Shown: positions 21,601 to 36,600, counted from the stretch's first letter. The stretch is 64,000 nucleotides of DNA from Branchiostoma floridae (GCF_000003815.2 NC_049988.1:6267192-6331191); one strand, 5' to 3'. Notes: generated from the sequence alone by a model not told the origin. Numbers and translations: made by a program.

Positions 21601-24600
21601 ATTGAGATAGGGACATCACTCATAGCTATCTATTTTTCTTTTGTACAAAATGCTGCAAAATGAACAATTTGGACGTTTGACTATGATGAGGATCTCATTT
21701 GCATAATCAATGTTCAACGATGTTCACCTGTACATAACGGCGTTCACCTGTACATAAATTTCAAATGCATAAGTAAGCATTTCCGTCATTAACCACAATG
21801 ACATTATAGCATTTTCTCATTTATTATGCCAATTAGGTATTTATCTTGCATGATATCTATATATCAATATTCTTTTCCTCCTCAGTTACAAATGCCACAT
21901 GTTTACACAATTTCCTAATCAATTATGCAAATCAAATACCAATTTGTAATCAATATGTCATTATATGAAGCATCTCATAAGCTATCTACATACCGAAAAT
22001 TAAAACAATCTGTTAACCCCCTCTTGATGAGTTATTCCCTTTCAAAGTCTGACACTAAACCTGCAAGTTTGAGTTTTCAGACTCTTGTATTTAAAAAAAT
22101 TCTATTACATCGCCGGTAACTTATGTTTTTTGTATCCACAGATGTCGACGAATGTACAGACAACACAAATAACTGCCACTCCGCGGCATCCTGTACCAAC
22201 ACAGACGGCTCTTTTACCTGTGCCTGTCCCACAGGTTATGCGGGAGATGGAATCAGCTGTACTCGTAAGAACAAAGTGTTTGATAAGGAATTGTGTTGTA
22301 CGTCTGTACTTGTTACATTGTATGCGTTACTCTATCACATTCTATTTTACAACGTTCACAAAGTCTCATAGGTTTATTCAGCACTGGAAACTTGTGCTCT
22401 TGGTTTTCACAGATGTCGACGAATGTGCAGATGGCTCACATAACTGCCACGAGAAGGCTACCTGTTCTGACACAGTCAAGGGGTTTAACTGTACCTGTGA
22501 GGAAGGTTACAACGGTAATGGAGTCACCTGCACAGGTATAAGATGCCCTTTTACTATCGTTTGTCACAAAAGCTTTTTGGTGTCTTGTTTTCACATAACA
22601 GCTGTTTTTTCTCATTATAGAGAATAGGGGCATTTATTGTGGCAAAGATTAGTCCCTCAAACTTGTCAATGCATTTCTTTTCCTGTAGTACTAGGATTTG
22701 TGTGACTACAAATAAAAATTGTTATCGTGGCGCCTTCTTTGCAATGTGAGAGACCATGATTACTTGCACATGCATCCCAAGAAGGATTCATTACAGGCTA
22801 TAATCTCCAAGTGCCTCAAAGTATTCGGTCATTTTTCCTGTTTAGAGGAAGCTTAAAATTTATCTTTTGTGTGCAACCAAACTAAAACTATTTATCCAGC
22901 AACTTGTGTTGTTTGTATCCACAGATGTCGATGAATGTGCAGACGGCACAAATAACTGCCACTCCGCGGCATCCTGTACCAACACAGACGGCTCTTTTAC
23001 CTGTGCCTGTACCGCAGGTTATGTGGGAGATGGAATCAGCTGTACTCGTAAGAACAAAGTGTTTGATAAGGATTTGTGTTGTAAGTCTGTAATTGTTGCA
23101 TTGCATGCATTACTCCCTTATAATTTATTTTACAATGTTCACAAAGTCTCATCGGTTTATTCAGCACTGGAAACTTGTGTATTTACAGATGTCGACGAAT
23201 GTGCAGATGGCTCACATAACTGCCACGAGAAGGCTACCTGTTCTGACACAGTCGAGGGGTTTAACTGTACCTGTGAGGAAGGTTACAATGGAGATGGAGT
23301 CACCTGCACAGGTATAAGATGCCCTTTTACTATCGTTTGTCACATAAGCGTTTTGGTGTCTTGTTTTCACATAACAGCTGCTTTGTCTCATTGTAGAGAA
23401 TAGGGGCATTTATTTTGGCAAAGAATAGTCTGTCAAATTTGTCAAATTATTTCTTTTCCTGTAGTTATTAGGTTTCTACTAGGATTTGTGTGTCTACCAA
23501 TAAAACTTGTAATCTTGGCACCTTCTATGTAGTGTGAAAAACATAATTCCTTGAACAGTCACCGCCAGATGGAAGCGCAAAACTCTCTGTGCCTCAACAT
23601 CAGTGGTCATTACTTCTCATTCTTCCTGTTAAGAGGAAGCTTAAAATTAACCTTTTATGTGCAACCAAACTAAAACTATTTATCTAGCAACTTGTGTTGT
23701 TTGTATTCACAGATGTCGATGAATGTACAGACGGCACAAATAACTGCCACTCCGCGGCATCCTGTACCAACACAGACGGCTCTTTTACCTGTGCCTGTCC
23801 CACAGGTTATGCGGGAGATGGAATCAGCTGTACTCGTAAGAACAAAGTGTTTGATAAGGATTTGTGTTGTAAGTCTGTAATTGTTGCATTGCATGCATTA
23901 CTCCCTTATAATTTATTTTACAATGTTCACAAAGTCTCATCGGTTTATTCAGCACTGGAAACTTGTGTATTTACAGATGTCGACGAATGTGCAGATGGCT
24001 CACATAACTGCCACGAGAAGGCTACCTGTTCTGACACAGTCGAGGGATTCAGCTGTACCTGTGAGGAAGGTTACAACGGAGATGGAGTCACCTGCACAGG
24101 TATAAGATGCCTTTTCTTTATCGTTTGTCAAAAGTCTACAAAACATACATGCTAATCTGTTCGCATTATATATCACAATAGACGGCACATAACGCGAAAA
24201 TTCTAGGTTATCCAGAAAAATAGGCTGTAACTAATGCACTAATGTAAGTTTGAAACTTTGATGCTCTCAGCACCTCTTTTACATAGAAGCAAAGAAAAAG
24301 TGTTTCTAGCATACATAGATTGAGAGGCTAAAAAGGCTTTGTTGTGATTACCCCCACAGCTTTGTCTGACCTGGTCTTCACCGATGTCGGAATAGACTAC
24401 CTGACCCTGTCCTGGAGGGCGCCTACTGACCTGACTATAACCCGTTACCGACTACGCTATCGTCCCACCGGGGGCTCGGACCAGGACCTGTCTCCCCCGC
24501 CCTCCCCGGGCGACACCGCGGCCACCGTGCCCGGACTGTGGGCAGACACAGAGTACACCTTCACCCTGACGGCGTTTGGAGATGGCGACCAGGAAATCGG

Positions 24601-27600
24601 AGAGATCAGTGGGGCAGAGACAACAGGTTGGTTTGTGATAGGGCATGGGTGCAGGGAAGTTTAGATCTTCCAACTCGATTGATTTTAGAAAGGCTGCAGT
24701 GTACCCTTGACCTAAAATAAAATTCATTCATTGTCAATGGTTTATTGAGCAAAGTCCAGCATTAGCAGGCCCATAGGTAGCTCAAGGCTGGATTGAAGGC
24801 GTTACTTAACAATGAGTTGAGACCATTGTGAAAAGTTGTAAGGTAAGGCTTTTTTAAAAGTGTTTCTGACTTCAGATCTGGATTATTTCTTTGCAGAACA
24901 TCCACCAAGACGTGATGGACATAACGTATTCAGTCAGATGCATGGATATGTTTTTCAGCTGAGGTTATCGTGAATGTGGAGTGCCATCAGGATCACATGA
25001 CCGTGACCTTCCCCAGAGCGGCGCTACCAGAGGTAGATGTGGACAACATGCACCTGCTGAACGACAGCTGCCGCGCCACGGTTACAGACACGGAGGTGAC
25101 CGTCCAGACAGGTCTGCAGGACTGCGGGACCATTCAGGATGTGAGTAGTAGCCTTCTGTAAAATGGATAATGGACAGATGCAAAATAGATAAACGAGTGG
25201 GATTGCTAAGGCTGTTCAGTGGATGCCTCATCATGTTTTAGGAGAGCCACATCTCGAGCACTTAAAAGAACTTACCACACGTATCGTAATTAGCGGTCTT
25301 TTCCGGTTTCCTAAAAACATTACGGCCTAAATTGGTCAGGGATTCTCCTATAGAGCCAGTTAGTCGAGATTGCCCAGGCTTGATGTTTCTGACTTAATAA
25401 GGACAAGATATGTTGCTACAGGGAGCGTTAGTGCATTACCAAGAAGTGGTTCATGTGGCCTTGCATTGAGCAAACTTTGAAGAAAACAAAGGCCGACATT
25501 TGCTTGGGAGCAAATACAGCATATTGCAATCCAAAACTTTATTTTACCCCCCCCCCCCCATACAAGAATGGAATCTTCCAGAACACCCCTATCTATGCGA
25601 AATGGCCTGGTCTATGTGGTCCATTTTCCATTTATAGTGCTAAAGCTACCCCAATACTAAATTCCAGAACAGATGGCTTTTTCATGACACAGGAAACAAA
25701 AATATACATTTTTTTATCAAAAAATGGCAAAAAATCCCAAATTTCACAATTTTAATTGATGTAGACCATAGGTGTAAATAGAGCCCTGTGGCCGCATACA
25801 GTACGCACCTTCATACCAAATTTCAGATCATTTCGTTTTCATACATAGCCACAGCAGCAAAAACTTAACATTTTAAGTCTAAAAATGGCAAAAAATCCCA
25901 AAATTGAACAATTTAAAGTAATGTATTCCCAAAATAAAAATGACGTACTTTCGGCACTTGCCAGACACACCTTCATGCCGAATTTCAGCTCATTAGGCTT
26001 CCATACAAAGGCATAGTGGCCCAAAATATACATTTTTAGTCAAAAATGGACGAAAAATCCAAAATAACTCATTATTGAAGTGATCAATGAAGAAATCGTT
26101 GTCAGGATCCTGTGCTCATATGTCCAATGCACCTATGTACCAAACTGCAGGTCATTTGGTTTCCATAGAAGGGCATAGGAGCCCAAAATATACATTTTTA
26201 GTCAAAAATGGCCAAAACGCCCCAAATAACTATTTTTTTTAGGTTATCTAGGTTAAATTTCAGGTTATCAGGTTGTAATACCAGGACACAGTGGCGCAAA
26301 ATATACATATTTGGTCTAAAAATGACCAAAAAACTTAAATATCATAATTTATACGGCCTCTATCAAGAAAGTGAAAAAAAAACTGGGCGTATTTGCTATT
26401 TCTACGACCCTGCCAAATTTCAGCTCATTTGGTCCAAAAATGAACAAGAATGGTGTTGAAAAACACCTTGGCGACGCGGGTTCTGATGGATTTGTGAGTC
26501 TTTATATGAAAAAGATGTTTATTTGCTAGCCATGCTCACAACACAGTCTTGAACGCACACATTTCCATGCAGTGATTCCATCTTGGGAGAAGCCTCGCAA
26601 ACACAATTAACGCTAGAAAAAAAGTTAAGCTTGCCTCAAATTGCTTGCGGTAAATTCTGAAAATCTATATTTACCTTCGCCAAATAGGTTATATTTGGGC
26701 ATGTTTAGCCGCCAGGTGACAACACCTCTATCCATTACCCCCTATACCCCATAGAAATATCTGTGTGTGTGTCTGTGAACAGCAAAACTTGATAAGTCTT
26801 GGATGCATCTTTAATGGTATTTGGTAGGTGGGTAAGGGTCAGGAAATCGAAGGTCGATAATGGATCCCCAATCTACTCCCTAAGGTACTGCAGCGGAACT
26901 ACCGTTTTTATATTTCCTGTTTCCTGACATGTCACGGTCTTGATTTTTTAAAGGTGGTTATCTCTTGGGGCAGAGAGTAAGTGCTGTAAGTTTGGGTTCC
27001 CTTGCACCTTTATTTTCGGAAATTGTTTAAAAGGTTAGAAGAAAATAAATCAAGAATGTTTCGACGGATCGTTATGTTTTATTAGGTTTTGTAGGTCTAA
27101 TGTATTTTGCACATAATAAGATGCTAAATATGCAAATCAATGTCTAATTTGCATAAGTAATGAGGAAATTTTATAAATCCCTACATTCCATGAAACTTCT
27201 CACATATGTAACTGAGAAAGACCGAAATTCTTAGGAAATCAATCATGCAAATAGATACCTCATTTGCATAATTAATGACAGGATACTATAACCCTATAGT
27301 AGTAAATGATGTAAGTTTCATATTTGAGGCATCACGAGGCAAACTAAAGCGAAAATTATTAAACATAAATCATTTAAATCGGCAGGGTACGTCACATCTA
27401 ATTTATGAGGAAACGCTACAACAGCCTTCTTTGCTATAAGATAAGATTTTCATACTAAGATAAGATTTACATAGTTTAAACTTTTCCCACCTTTTGTTTC
27501 CTATACAAAACTACATAAAACTACAACTAGATCTATCTGAGACTCATGTATTTGGACCATAGCATGGCCAGAACACTAGATATCAAAACCGAAAGTTCAC

Positions 27601-30600
27601 TGCAGTACGCTAGAAAACCGATTGGCGGAACCATTTTAGAACTTGGCCTTCATTTTCACGGCGCTACCCACATTCAAGATTCATAAGAATCCATACTTTG
27701 CAAGTTATGCAGGCTACAAACAGACACACAGGGAGATAAACGGTACCGAACACATAACCTTTTATGGGCAAAGTTACGTTTTAACGTATTATGCTTCTGT
27801 ATTCAGTGCAAAGCTTTGTTGGGACTCCCCCACTGCAAAAAAGATAACTAAATAATAGCTAATTATCGACAATGCACTCTGACATTTGTTGTATTAGTAT
27901 CCCTTGAGCGGCTATGTTACAATACAAATATAATAATGCTAGGCATGATAAAAAATCAGATCTATCTCGTGTTGATCATTGTTTATTCTGTGATCTATGC
28001 TTTACGTTTCATGTACTATACCAGCCAAGTCTATACAGTGGACCGATCCTGATCGAACGCCATATCGAACAAATAGAACCCCCTACTCTATTTCGAACAC
28101 CTCCGTCAAAAACAGCCCCAGTGGGACAGAAATGGCTGAAGGAGAAATGCTATACTCTTCTTTGTTAAAGAATACACCAAATTGTCGAACAGGGAGCGGG
28201 GCTTCGGGATCGGTCCATAGTCTACGTAAGTCTAATCATGTCTTTTGCCACAGCTAGATTGGAAATGTACTGTTGATAGACGGAATTATGGGCTATACTA
28301 CAATATAAACAGTTACTACAAGGAGAGCTACACAACATGTCTACTGTATATCATTAAACCTCTGAGAACCGGCAGTGTTTGAGCAGTTCAAACTTGGCGC
28401 TCTACCAATTACTCATAGCTCATCTCATCAATTATTGGTCGATGCAACATTCAATTGAACTTCCAAATATGGTCAAGTCACATGTCCTATTCCTAAAATA
28501 GCCGAGGGGCCTGGTAACACCCAAATATGGCCCAAATACAACATGCGCCATTTGGTCTGTCCTATCTATTTCTAACCATTTCATTGTCTTCTTTCCAGTG
28601 TCCGGCAAACTAAAAACAGACTGAAAGAATGTCTTACCGTGACCGCCTTTTCCTTAGGCATTTTGTACAAAACTCTTTTTCAGTACACAAAAGAGGCGAC
28701 TACAACCGATTTTAAATTGAAGTCATTTAGAGAAAAAACATTTTGTGAGTCCCTGCGAACTTGCTTAAAAGTCTACAAAAGAAAGACACGAAAACAAAAC
28801 TATATTTCAATACACTGTATATCTAAGCGACCACTACCGGTTTGGGGTTTAAATGAAGCCTATTTTGCGGCGCGCGAGTAGCTGCGAACTTCAGAATATG
28901 GCTACCCAAGAATGATCAAGAATGTCTTCTTCTACTGTCACATTTCCCCCGGGGCCTGTCGGGAAGTTACAGGAAACAAAAGTAAAGCTGTTTATCAAGA
29001 AATACATTCAAAGTACTTTTTTGTGTGTGTTCTTTGGGCCCTTTTTAATTATACTTTTACGGTTCGTTCCCGGGTCTGTTTCACTATTCTCCAAGTAGAG
29101 GTTTGGTCGCGGAGATAGTTGTGATCTTGTGGAGTACCGGGAGTTTAACTTGCTCCCCCCGTACAAATTCCGATTTCTATCATGATACTATCTCCGCCGG
29201 ACCAAACCTCTGCTTGGAGAATATGTGTCACGAGATACTAGTAACATCGTGATAGTGAGGACGGTCGCCCCTGTAATTATAACCATATGGACAGGAGTTG
29301 GGTTGGCCTGGCCGTGTGACGTAGCCAGTCAAGACAGGACACGACGCGAGAGAGGACGTGGATGTTTATAGAGTAGATAATGTTTTGAAAGGAATGAATT
29401 TGAACCGACATAAATGACTATAGTGTTGCTCCTTGCGGTGCCCTTTGTAATTAGGCGATAAGCTTGGACGAGCAAAGCCAGGCGTGGCGGCATGGTGGAT
29501 TTGAGGTGGAAGTGCCGCCGTGCTAATTAATACCAAAAACATCCTTTTGTTTGATACCGACGAACTCTGTATGTGGTCCGGACGCTAACAGGACGCGGCT
29601 GTCACCGAATGCCTCAAAGGGTCATTACACCAACAGATCCCGAGGTGAAAGCACACAGACACATTTTTGCGGAGCAAAAATACAGCGTAGAGTACAGAGG
29701 GCTGGGAAACAGAATGAAGTTGATTATGGCTGTCACCCGTATTTGAACGTGCACGTGACATTCTGGCAATACTGCTGGGCTGGAGATGCGGCAAGTTCAA
29801 CCAAGATCGAGACGGGAACAGTGAGATCGGGGAACTGAGGACGTGGCAAGGGTACTGGGCCAGTGATGGGTGGCGCGCGGGGCAGGGAGGCAGAAATAAC
29901 ACATAAAGATGCCCGCCGATCCCTGACCCTGAAGAGAACGCCGGCCTAGGGTAACCTTCTATGACCGCTGTATTGACACTCGTAGAGTGGGGCAAGATGC
30001 GGCGGGTACGGGCGGTGGAGGGACCGGAGATCTCGGAATCAAGACTACTCGTCAGAAGGAAAAGTGGGTAGGCTCCCATATAAATTATTGGTGGACCGTG
30101 TTGTGGATACCGGTGTCGTCCTACATGTACTTTACTTTATTGTAGTCTTAAATTTGTCGACACTTAGTTATATGATTGTGACACGGAGGTCTGAATCGGG
30201 CAGCGATCCACCATTTTGAAAACAGTTTGGGTTACGTAATGTTAGCGTTAACATTTTTGCACTACCATAGTTTATGCTGAAGTTCATGTTTATGTATCTG
30301 TTCGGTTGTGTAGTTTTCTTCCTGCCACATGTCTCATTTTGGATTGTTTTGGTGACCTATGCAGTTAGCGAGAAATCCACATAGTGTAGAGCTATATTTG
30401 TCGAGCATGACAAAATTAAGCTTTCGACGCAGCGGATTTCCGATAAGTCTATATGTAAAATAAATGCCAGATGTGGCACAGCGTAAGGAAACGTGATGCA
30501 TTCTGATTGGCTCAGGCAACGTGGTCCGAGGCGAGACTTATCGTAAGCTTTCTACTGTCTAATGTTGTCCGTTTGAGGAGATCGGTATAACTATATCTCA

Positions 30601-33600
30601 ACTATTTCATCCACCCGTTCCTTCCCAGATTTTTGTGCCCGCATGCTTCCTAACAATGCAACAATTAGACTAGTTCTTCATGTTGAAATAGGTGTCAAGT
30701 GTGAATCAAAGCAAGGAGGTAAAAATAATGTTAATCATCTTGATAAAACCTGATAAATCTACGTAACCAAGCGTTTGGGGTGACGCCTAAGCTTACTTGA
30801 TGTTGCCTGGAAAGTAATGATCACCGTTGAATGGTTCGAAGCTTGGCTGACATTTATAAAAGGTTTTATATGCCCCGAAATTGGAGCTGTACATGAGCGT
30901 GAGGTCCCGAACTTATTGATCACCCCTCAAGATGTATTGATGAGTTCGATCAGTACAAGTGCCGACTAGTTTGTTAATTGTATACTCGAGTGATAAAAAA
31001 TGATAATGTAAACGTCTTTCTGTATGTCGTCAAGGTAAGTAAGCACGATGTTCCAATAAGTCGAGTAACCAAAGTTCAACTTAGCACAACTTTAGGCAAC
31101 TAAGTCAAAATCTGTACACTGCATTTCAGCTAACAAGGCATAGATAAGCTTACCTCACTCATGAATGCCGAAGAAAAGTTCCAATTTCTACAGTGTTTTC
31201 TGGTTGCTTCGAATTGACAAGAAAGAGAAGAGAATTGTTTTTGTACTTCAATTTTAACCTTTGTTCTCTGCGTGCGTTCTCCCTACGTACAGCAGCTCCT
31301 GAGATGAACATTAGCTAACTGTGACGACCATCCATGTGGTGACTTAGTCCATGTAGAACACCAACAAATGTGCAGCGATAGTAGCAAATTCATTAGGGTG
31401 ACTTTACAATAAACCATTATTGCTAGCATCACTATTATATTACTATAGTATATAAAACGGGTGAAACTGTGTTCTCTCGTGATCTAACGCACAGGTCAAC
31501 CTACCGGACAAGGGCGACGACGGCGAGGTGTTCCTGACAGACGTATATCATGTCCATCAAGACGACACATTCCCGCCACACCCAACATAGAGACTCTTAC
31601 CGCCACAAGGAAAGTAGGTCGAGTCCCTTCACGAGAAGTGGCCATCGCTGAGAGGAGCCAGAATATACGTTTGTGCGGCTTGAAAATTCTGAACAGAGGG
31701 GAGCCACACAACATCCAGAACAGCGCCATCGACAGAAGGGAAGTAGAGGCCAGTAGCAGAGCCAAGACGTACAGCCGATAGATTGCGATCATACTTGTAC
31801 ATGTATAGAAAACCTGACATGACACCAGTTATAGAATTCACGGATTGACTGATTGACTGACTGTTAATATCACGAATATGTATTTTAGTGTATACATTGT
31901 AGTAGTTGATTTTATATGTATATGAATGGACCGTAGATGAAATAACCGTTGTTTTGTGGTGTGACAAGACCTGTATGTTTGATACGTCAAAACGTGACCA
32001 CGAGACAGAGAGTCAGAGAGTACAGTTCAGAAGAGAAAAAGAGATCCTCAGCTAAGAACGAGGTTAGCGAGGCCAGCATTACTAGTATATAGTAACGTCA
32101 AACCATCTTAACAGTCTCCAGTGCCCAGTGTACGGAAAACCTTGTCTCTGCGTCCTTCCTTTATTCTAGCTATGCTAGTCTTCAAAGCAGAATCTTAACA
32201 ACTTGACACCCATTGGTTTCAAGGCTTGTTTGAAACATGTGATTTCTTAACTTTTCACAATCAGACTTTACGTAATCTGTATCTATATAGCCGGTATAAC
32301 CGCCCTTCGGCGTAACACACCAGCTTCAATTCCAAACGACAACAACCTGAAAGCACATCATTTCATGTTTCATAAAAAGATATCGACAAAAATTTGTGGT
32401 ACATTGCTTTGGTCTTCATTATTTTTTTTTTTGACCTCGTGAAAGCATATCATCCCACCTTGTAAAAGCTAAGCTCAAAAGATATTGGCAAAAGTTGTGC
32501 TATATTGGTCTTGTCTTCTTTAAAACATCTTATTTTTCTACCCCTCTTAATCAGGCTCTCTATGACTTCGAACGATAACCACTTGACAGCATTTCATTCC
32601 ATATTGTAAAAAGTACAGGCTTATAGAAGACATAACGGCAAAAAGCTGGGACATATTGGTCTTCATTGCAAAATCATAAAGCATGCGAAACATCGTACTA
32701 GTAATAATCTGTGTGTACGTCTTATGATATGCAAGGAGCGCTGTCATTCCCGGCTATGTGAAAAGACCGTTCCCTTAAATCATTAATCCTGAAAACAAAA
32801 AAATGCCTCAACAAAGAAAAATAACAGCTAGAATACAATGATACAATTTTTAAGGCTTTATATCCGTACACAAAATAAAGCGCTTCCCAACAAGCTTTCG
32901 ATCAGTCCTCTGATCCTTCTCAAGTTGTAATGACCCAAAACCTAAGTCGCACTTCCGGTGGGCTCTGATGTAAATAGCCTTTTCACTCCACTAAGAAAGT
33001 AATCCTGTTCGGAATCAAGTATCTTCACCTTGTCAAAATCCACAGAGTGTCCCGGAGATTCTATGGATGTGTTGCGCAACCTCCGATGTTTTAACTTGAG
33101 AAGGATCAGAGGACTGATCGAAAGCTTGTTGGTAAGCGCTTTATTTTGTGTGCGGATATAAAGTCTTAAAAATTGTATCATTATGTTAACTACCGTCACA
33201 GATGAACTTACATTCAAACAGCTAGAATAGTCCTCAATTACCAGTGTATGAACGACGCCCCTGCGGTTTAGCCAAAAATCAATTCCCAAGGGAATGCATT
33301 CGTGGAATTTTCTAAATTCTTTCAAAGCGATCGTAATACTGTAGAAAATGCCTCCGCCCCTGAGGCGTCGCCAAAAAGTTGAATCCATTTGAAGATTTGA
33401 CAGGAGAAGAAACAAAGGAAAAACAGCATATTGCAGATCCATACTGTAGTATGGATTGTCACCATGTCACCATGTCACCATGGTACCATGTCGCTGCGAA
33501 TGGCTATATTTTCCTCCCATGACATTTCATGACAGAGGATTTCTGTTGAACGAGTTTCTTTGCCTTTCTCCCTGTTTAAGTCGTCAGAAGAGGACAAATT

Positions 33601-36600
33601 TACATTCATCAACGAGGCCATCGCCAGTCCGGTGACGTCTGACAACGGAGCCGTGAGAGGGGCGCCTTTCAGCAAGAGGTTCTGGTGTAAGTTCCTCCGT
33701 CAGTACGTGGTCTCGCAGGGAGGGGAGATCCTCTACAACATCCCGTCTCCTCGGTAAGTTCCACCGTCAGTACGTGTTCTCACAAGAAATGGAGATCCTC
33801 AACAACATCCCGTCTCCTCGGTAAGTTCCACCGTCAGTACGTGTTCTCACAAGAAAGGGAGATCCTCAACAACATCCCGTCTCCTTGGTAAGTCCCTCCG
33901 CCACTACGTGGTCTCGTAGGGAGGGGAGATCCTCTACAACATCCCGTCTGCTCGGTAAGATCCCCCGTCAGTACGTGGTGTCACAGGAGAGGGAGATCCT
34001 CTACAACATCCCGTCTCCTCGGTAAATTACTCCTTTAGTACGTGGTTCCGTCTCTTCGGTAGGTTCCTCCGTCAGTGCGTCGTCTCACAGGGAAGGGGAG
34101 ATCCTCTACAACATCCCGTCTCCTCGGTAAGTTCCTCCATCAGTACGTGATCCCGTCTCCTTGGTAAGTTCCTCCGTCAGTTCGTGTTCTCAAAAGAAAG
34201 GGAGATCCTCAACACATCACGTCTCCTTGGTAAGTTCCTTCGCCAGTACATGGTCTCACAGGGGAGGGCGATCCTCTACAAAATGCCGTCTCCTCGGTCA
34301 GTTCCTCCGTCAGTACGTGGTCCCGTCTCCTGGTTAAGTTGCTCCGTCAGTTCGTGTTCTCACAAGAAAGGGAGATCCTCAACAACATCCCGTCTCCTTG
34401 CAAGGTTCCTCCGTCAGTACGTGGTCTCACAAGGGAGGGCGATCCTCTACAAAATGCCGTCTCCTCGGTAAGTTCCTCCGTCAGTGCGCGGTTCCGTCTC
34501 CTGGTTAATTTCCTCCGTCAGTTCGTGTTCTCAGAAGTATGGGAAATCTTCTACAACATCCCGTCTCCTCAATAAGTTCTTCCGTCAGTACCTCGTCTCA
34601 CAAGGGAGGAAGATCCTGTGCAATATCCCGTCTCATCGCTTATTTCGTCAGTACGCGGTCCCGATACCTCGGTCAGTACGGGGTCTCATAGGGCAGGGAT
34701 GACCTCTACAACATTAATCTCTCTCTTCGGTAAGAGATGTCAGTACTAAGACAACCTGTCTGAATGAGCATTGCCGTATTACATTGATAAGCATTACAGT
34801 GTGAACAAAGAACATAGAACTTTTTTTCGGTGTCAACTCCCTTTTAGTTTCCTAATAACATTTATTCAGAGAGGGCTACTTTGACTTGATGCCTTGACTT
34901 GAGATTTCTGGGACCGGGAACGAGGTTGTGGGGTGTTGGGTATTTCATTCGCTATAGCCTATACATTCATTATTCTACTTTCTCATTCAACTATCTGTAT
35001 AGTTGCCCACTCGATTTTTATATGTTTACAGTTTGCAAGTGGTGGGCGCGGAAAACAATCTCACCTTTGAGATGCACATGTTCAAATCGTCAGACTTCAC
35101 TGCGACATACAACTCAGACGACTACCCTGTGCAGGTCTGCTGTTTTTTTTCAGAGACTTTAACGTTTGTCAATTTTTCTTTTTGGGCAAACTGTCATTGC
35201 ATTCCGGCTAGGATTCTTGTCTTCTCTGCAAACCAGCCGGAAAGTCATGATCTTCTTTCAGTTGATATGCTTGTCGTTTATAGATATCGTAACAACTGGC
35301 TTTGTCTTGGTTATCTCTCCCGATATGCAATGCGTATTTTATTGTTTTCTCATTTATTGGTGCATCCTTAGGTGTCCTCCTCTGAAAATCTGAACTTCAG
35401 GTTGAGCGTGAGCTCACCTCTGAACGACTTGAAGCTGTTCGCTCTCCGCTGCCTCGCCACGCCCAGTACCGACCCTGAGGACTCTCCCAGCATCAGCATC
35501 ATCCATGACGGGTATATATAACGTGATTAATTAATATTCAAAGGAGCCAAGTGCTTAACCCGTATCCATCCATGGCGATTAGACTGTTATAGGCCTCCAG
35601 GTAAAGATGCGACAAAAAGCAGATACTCAAGCAACTGGATATGATTCGGGAAACAGACGTTTTAGGCAGCATTCACTACCGTTCGCCAGTGACACTATTT
35701 CCAAAAGTTTATCCAGGTGTTTGAGTAACTAATTGATTACAGTGAGTCATCTGCTACCGAATGATGGAGCAGTGAATCATTATTCTATGGCGTTTACAAT
35801 AACGCTTCTCCTATAGGTGTGAAGTTGACGCCACGCTTCAGCTAGACACAGCACGGTCTAACGACATGGCCTTATACTACTCAATCGAGTCCTTCTCCTT
35901 CCCCAACATTGATGATCCCAGTCTGGTACGAGGGTAAGTCAGAAAGTAATGCAAGTGGTTTCATAACAGACTCGTTTTATTGTCAATTGAGTTGAAATTT
36001 GGCACAAAAGTAGCGATATATGTCCTCTTGAGATTGAATGTTTTAAATCTGGTCTTTATTATTTTATGAGCAACTGAGTTGATTTCAAGATGAACACACC
36101 CTTAGTACCTTGTCAGACTAGCGATTCCTCTAAATCTCACCCACTAAAAATCACTGTAGGAAGTTGAAATTACTCATGTATGATACCAAATGTCTCTATA
36201 GATTGCGTGCCAATTTTCATCTCTAAACTCGTAATGGTTCTTTATTTACAGCTGCTAGGATGCAGTAAGTTGTGTTATAGAGCTGTTGGATTTATACACG
36301 AATTCGTGAGTTGTTGGTTAAAAGACTACTTTTCCATTCACCAAAAGAAACGAAACTTTACACAGTTATTAACTGTTTAAAGGCCAAAAAGTGTGCTAAG
36401 TTTCATTTCTCTTTGTTAATGGAAAACAAGGCTACGGAAAGTTTTAATAATAACACCGCAGATCTAATGACCCTGAAGACCGCGTATACCTCACTCTACA
36501 CCAGCAACGAAAAAAGAAAAACTGCTCAGATTTCAGAGTTAAAATTAAGCGTGTGGCTTATACAGAAATGCAGCTTATTACATGTGCAGGCTTAGTCTCC

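Larger units (their letters stand above)
25141..33580. other. Large ZP-gene intron: repeats, no exon recognised
   Basis: Contents include a SINE scrap (25236-25300), diverged tandem repeats (25650-26460), AT-rich sequence with many atttgcataa motifs (27000-27400), a foldback MITE (29083-29223) and a large repeat inverted at the window end (32235-33377). Between 29226 and 30185 a segment starts TGTCACGAG, like the LTR family, and reaches a GTGACA, but without matching flanks. Open frames here have no domains. Confidence 0.5.

Noticed and set aside
29226-30185. A further LTR-element copy from TGTCACGAG to GTGACA
   Set aside because: Only the first few bases resemble the LTR family. Flanks do not match and no LTR pair is visible.
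31496-31825. Minus-strand frame with hydrophobic stretch as a membrane protein
   Set aside because: No splice context, no family resemblance; lies in the large intron among repeats.
35934-35942. Strong consensus donor GTAAGTCAG as the end of the ZP exon
   Set aside because: It would add 8 bases and put the following VYIYFHC exon out of frame. It also lies inside the inserted element.
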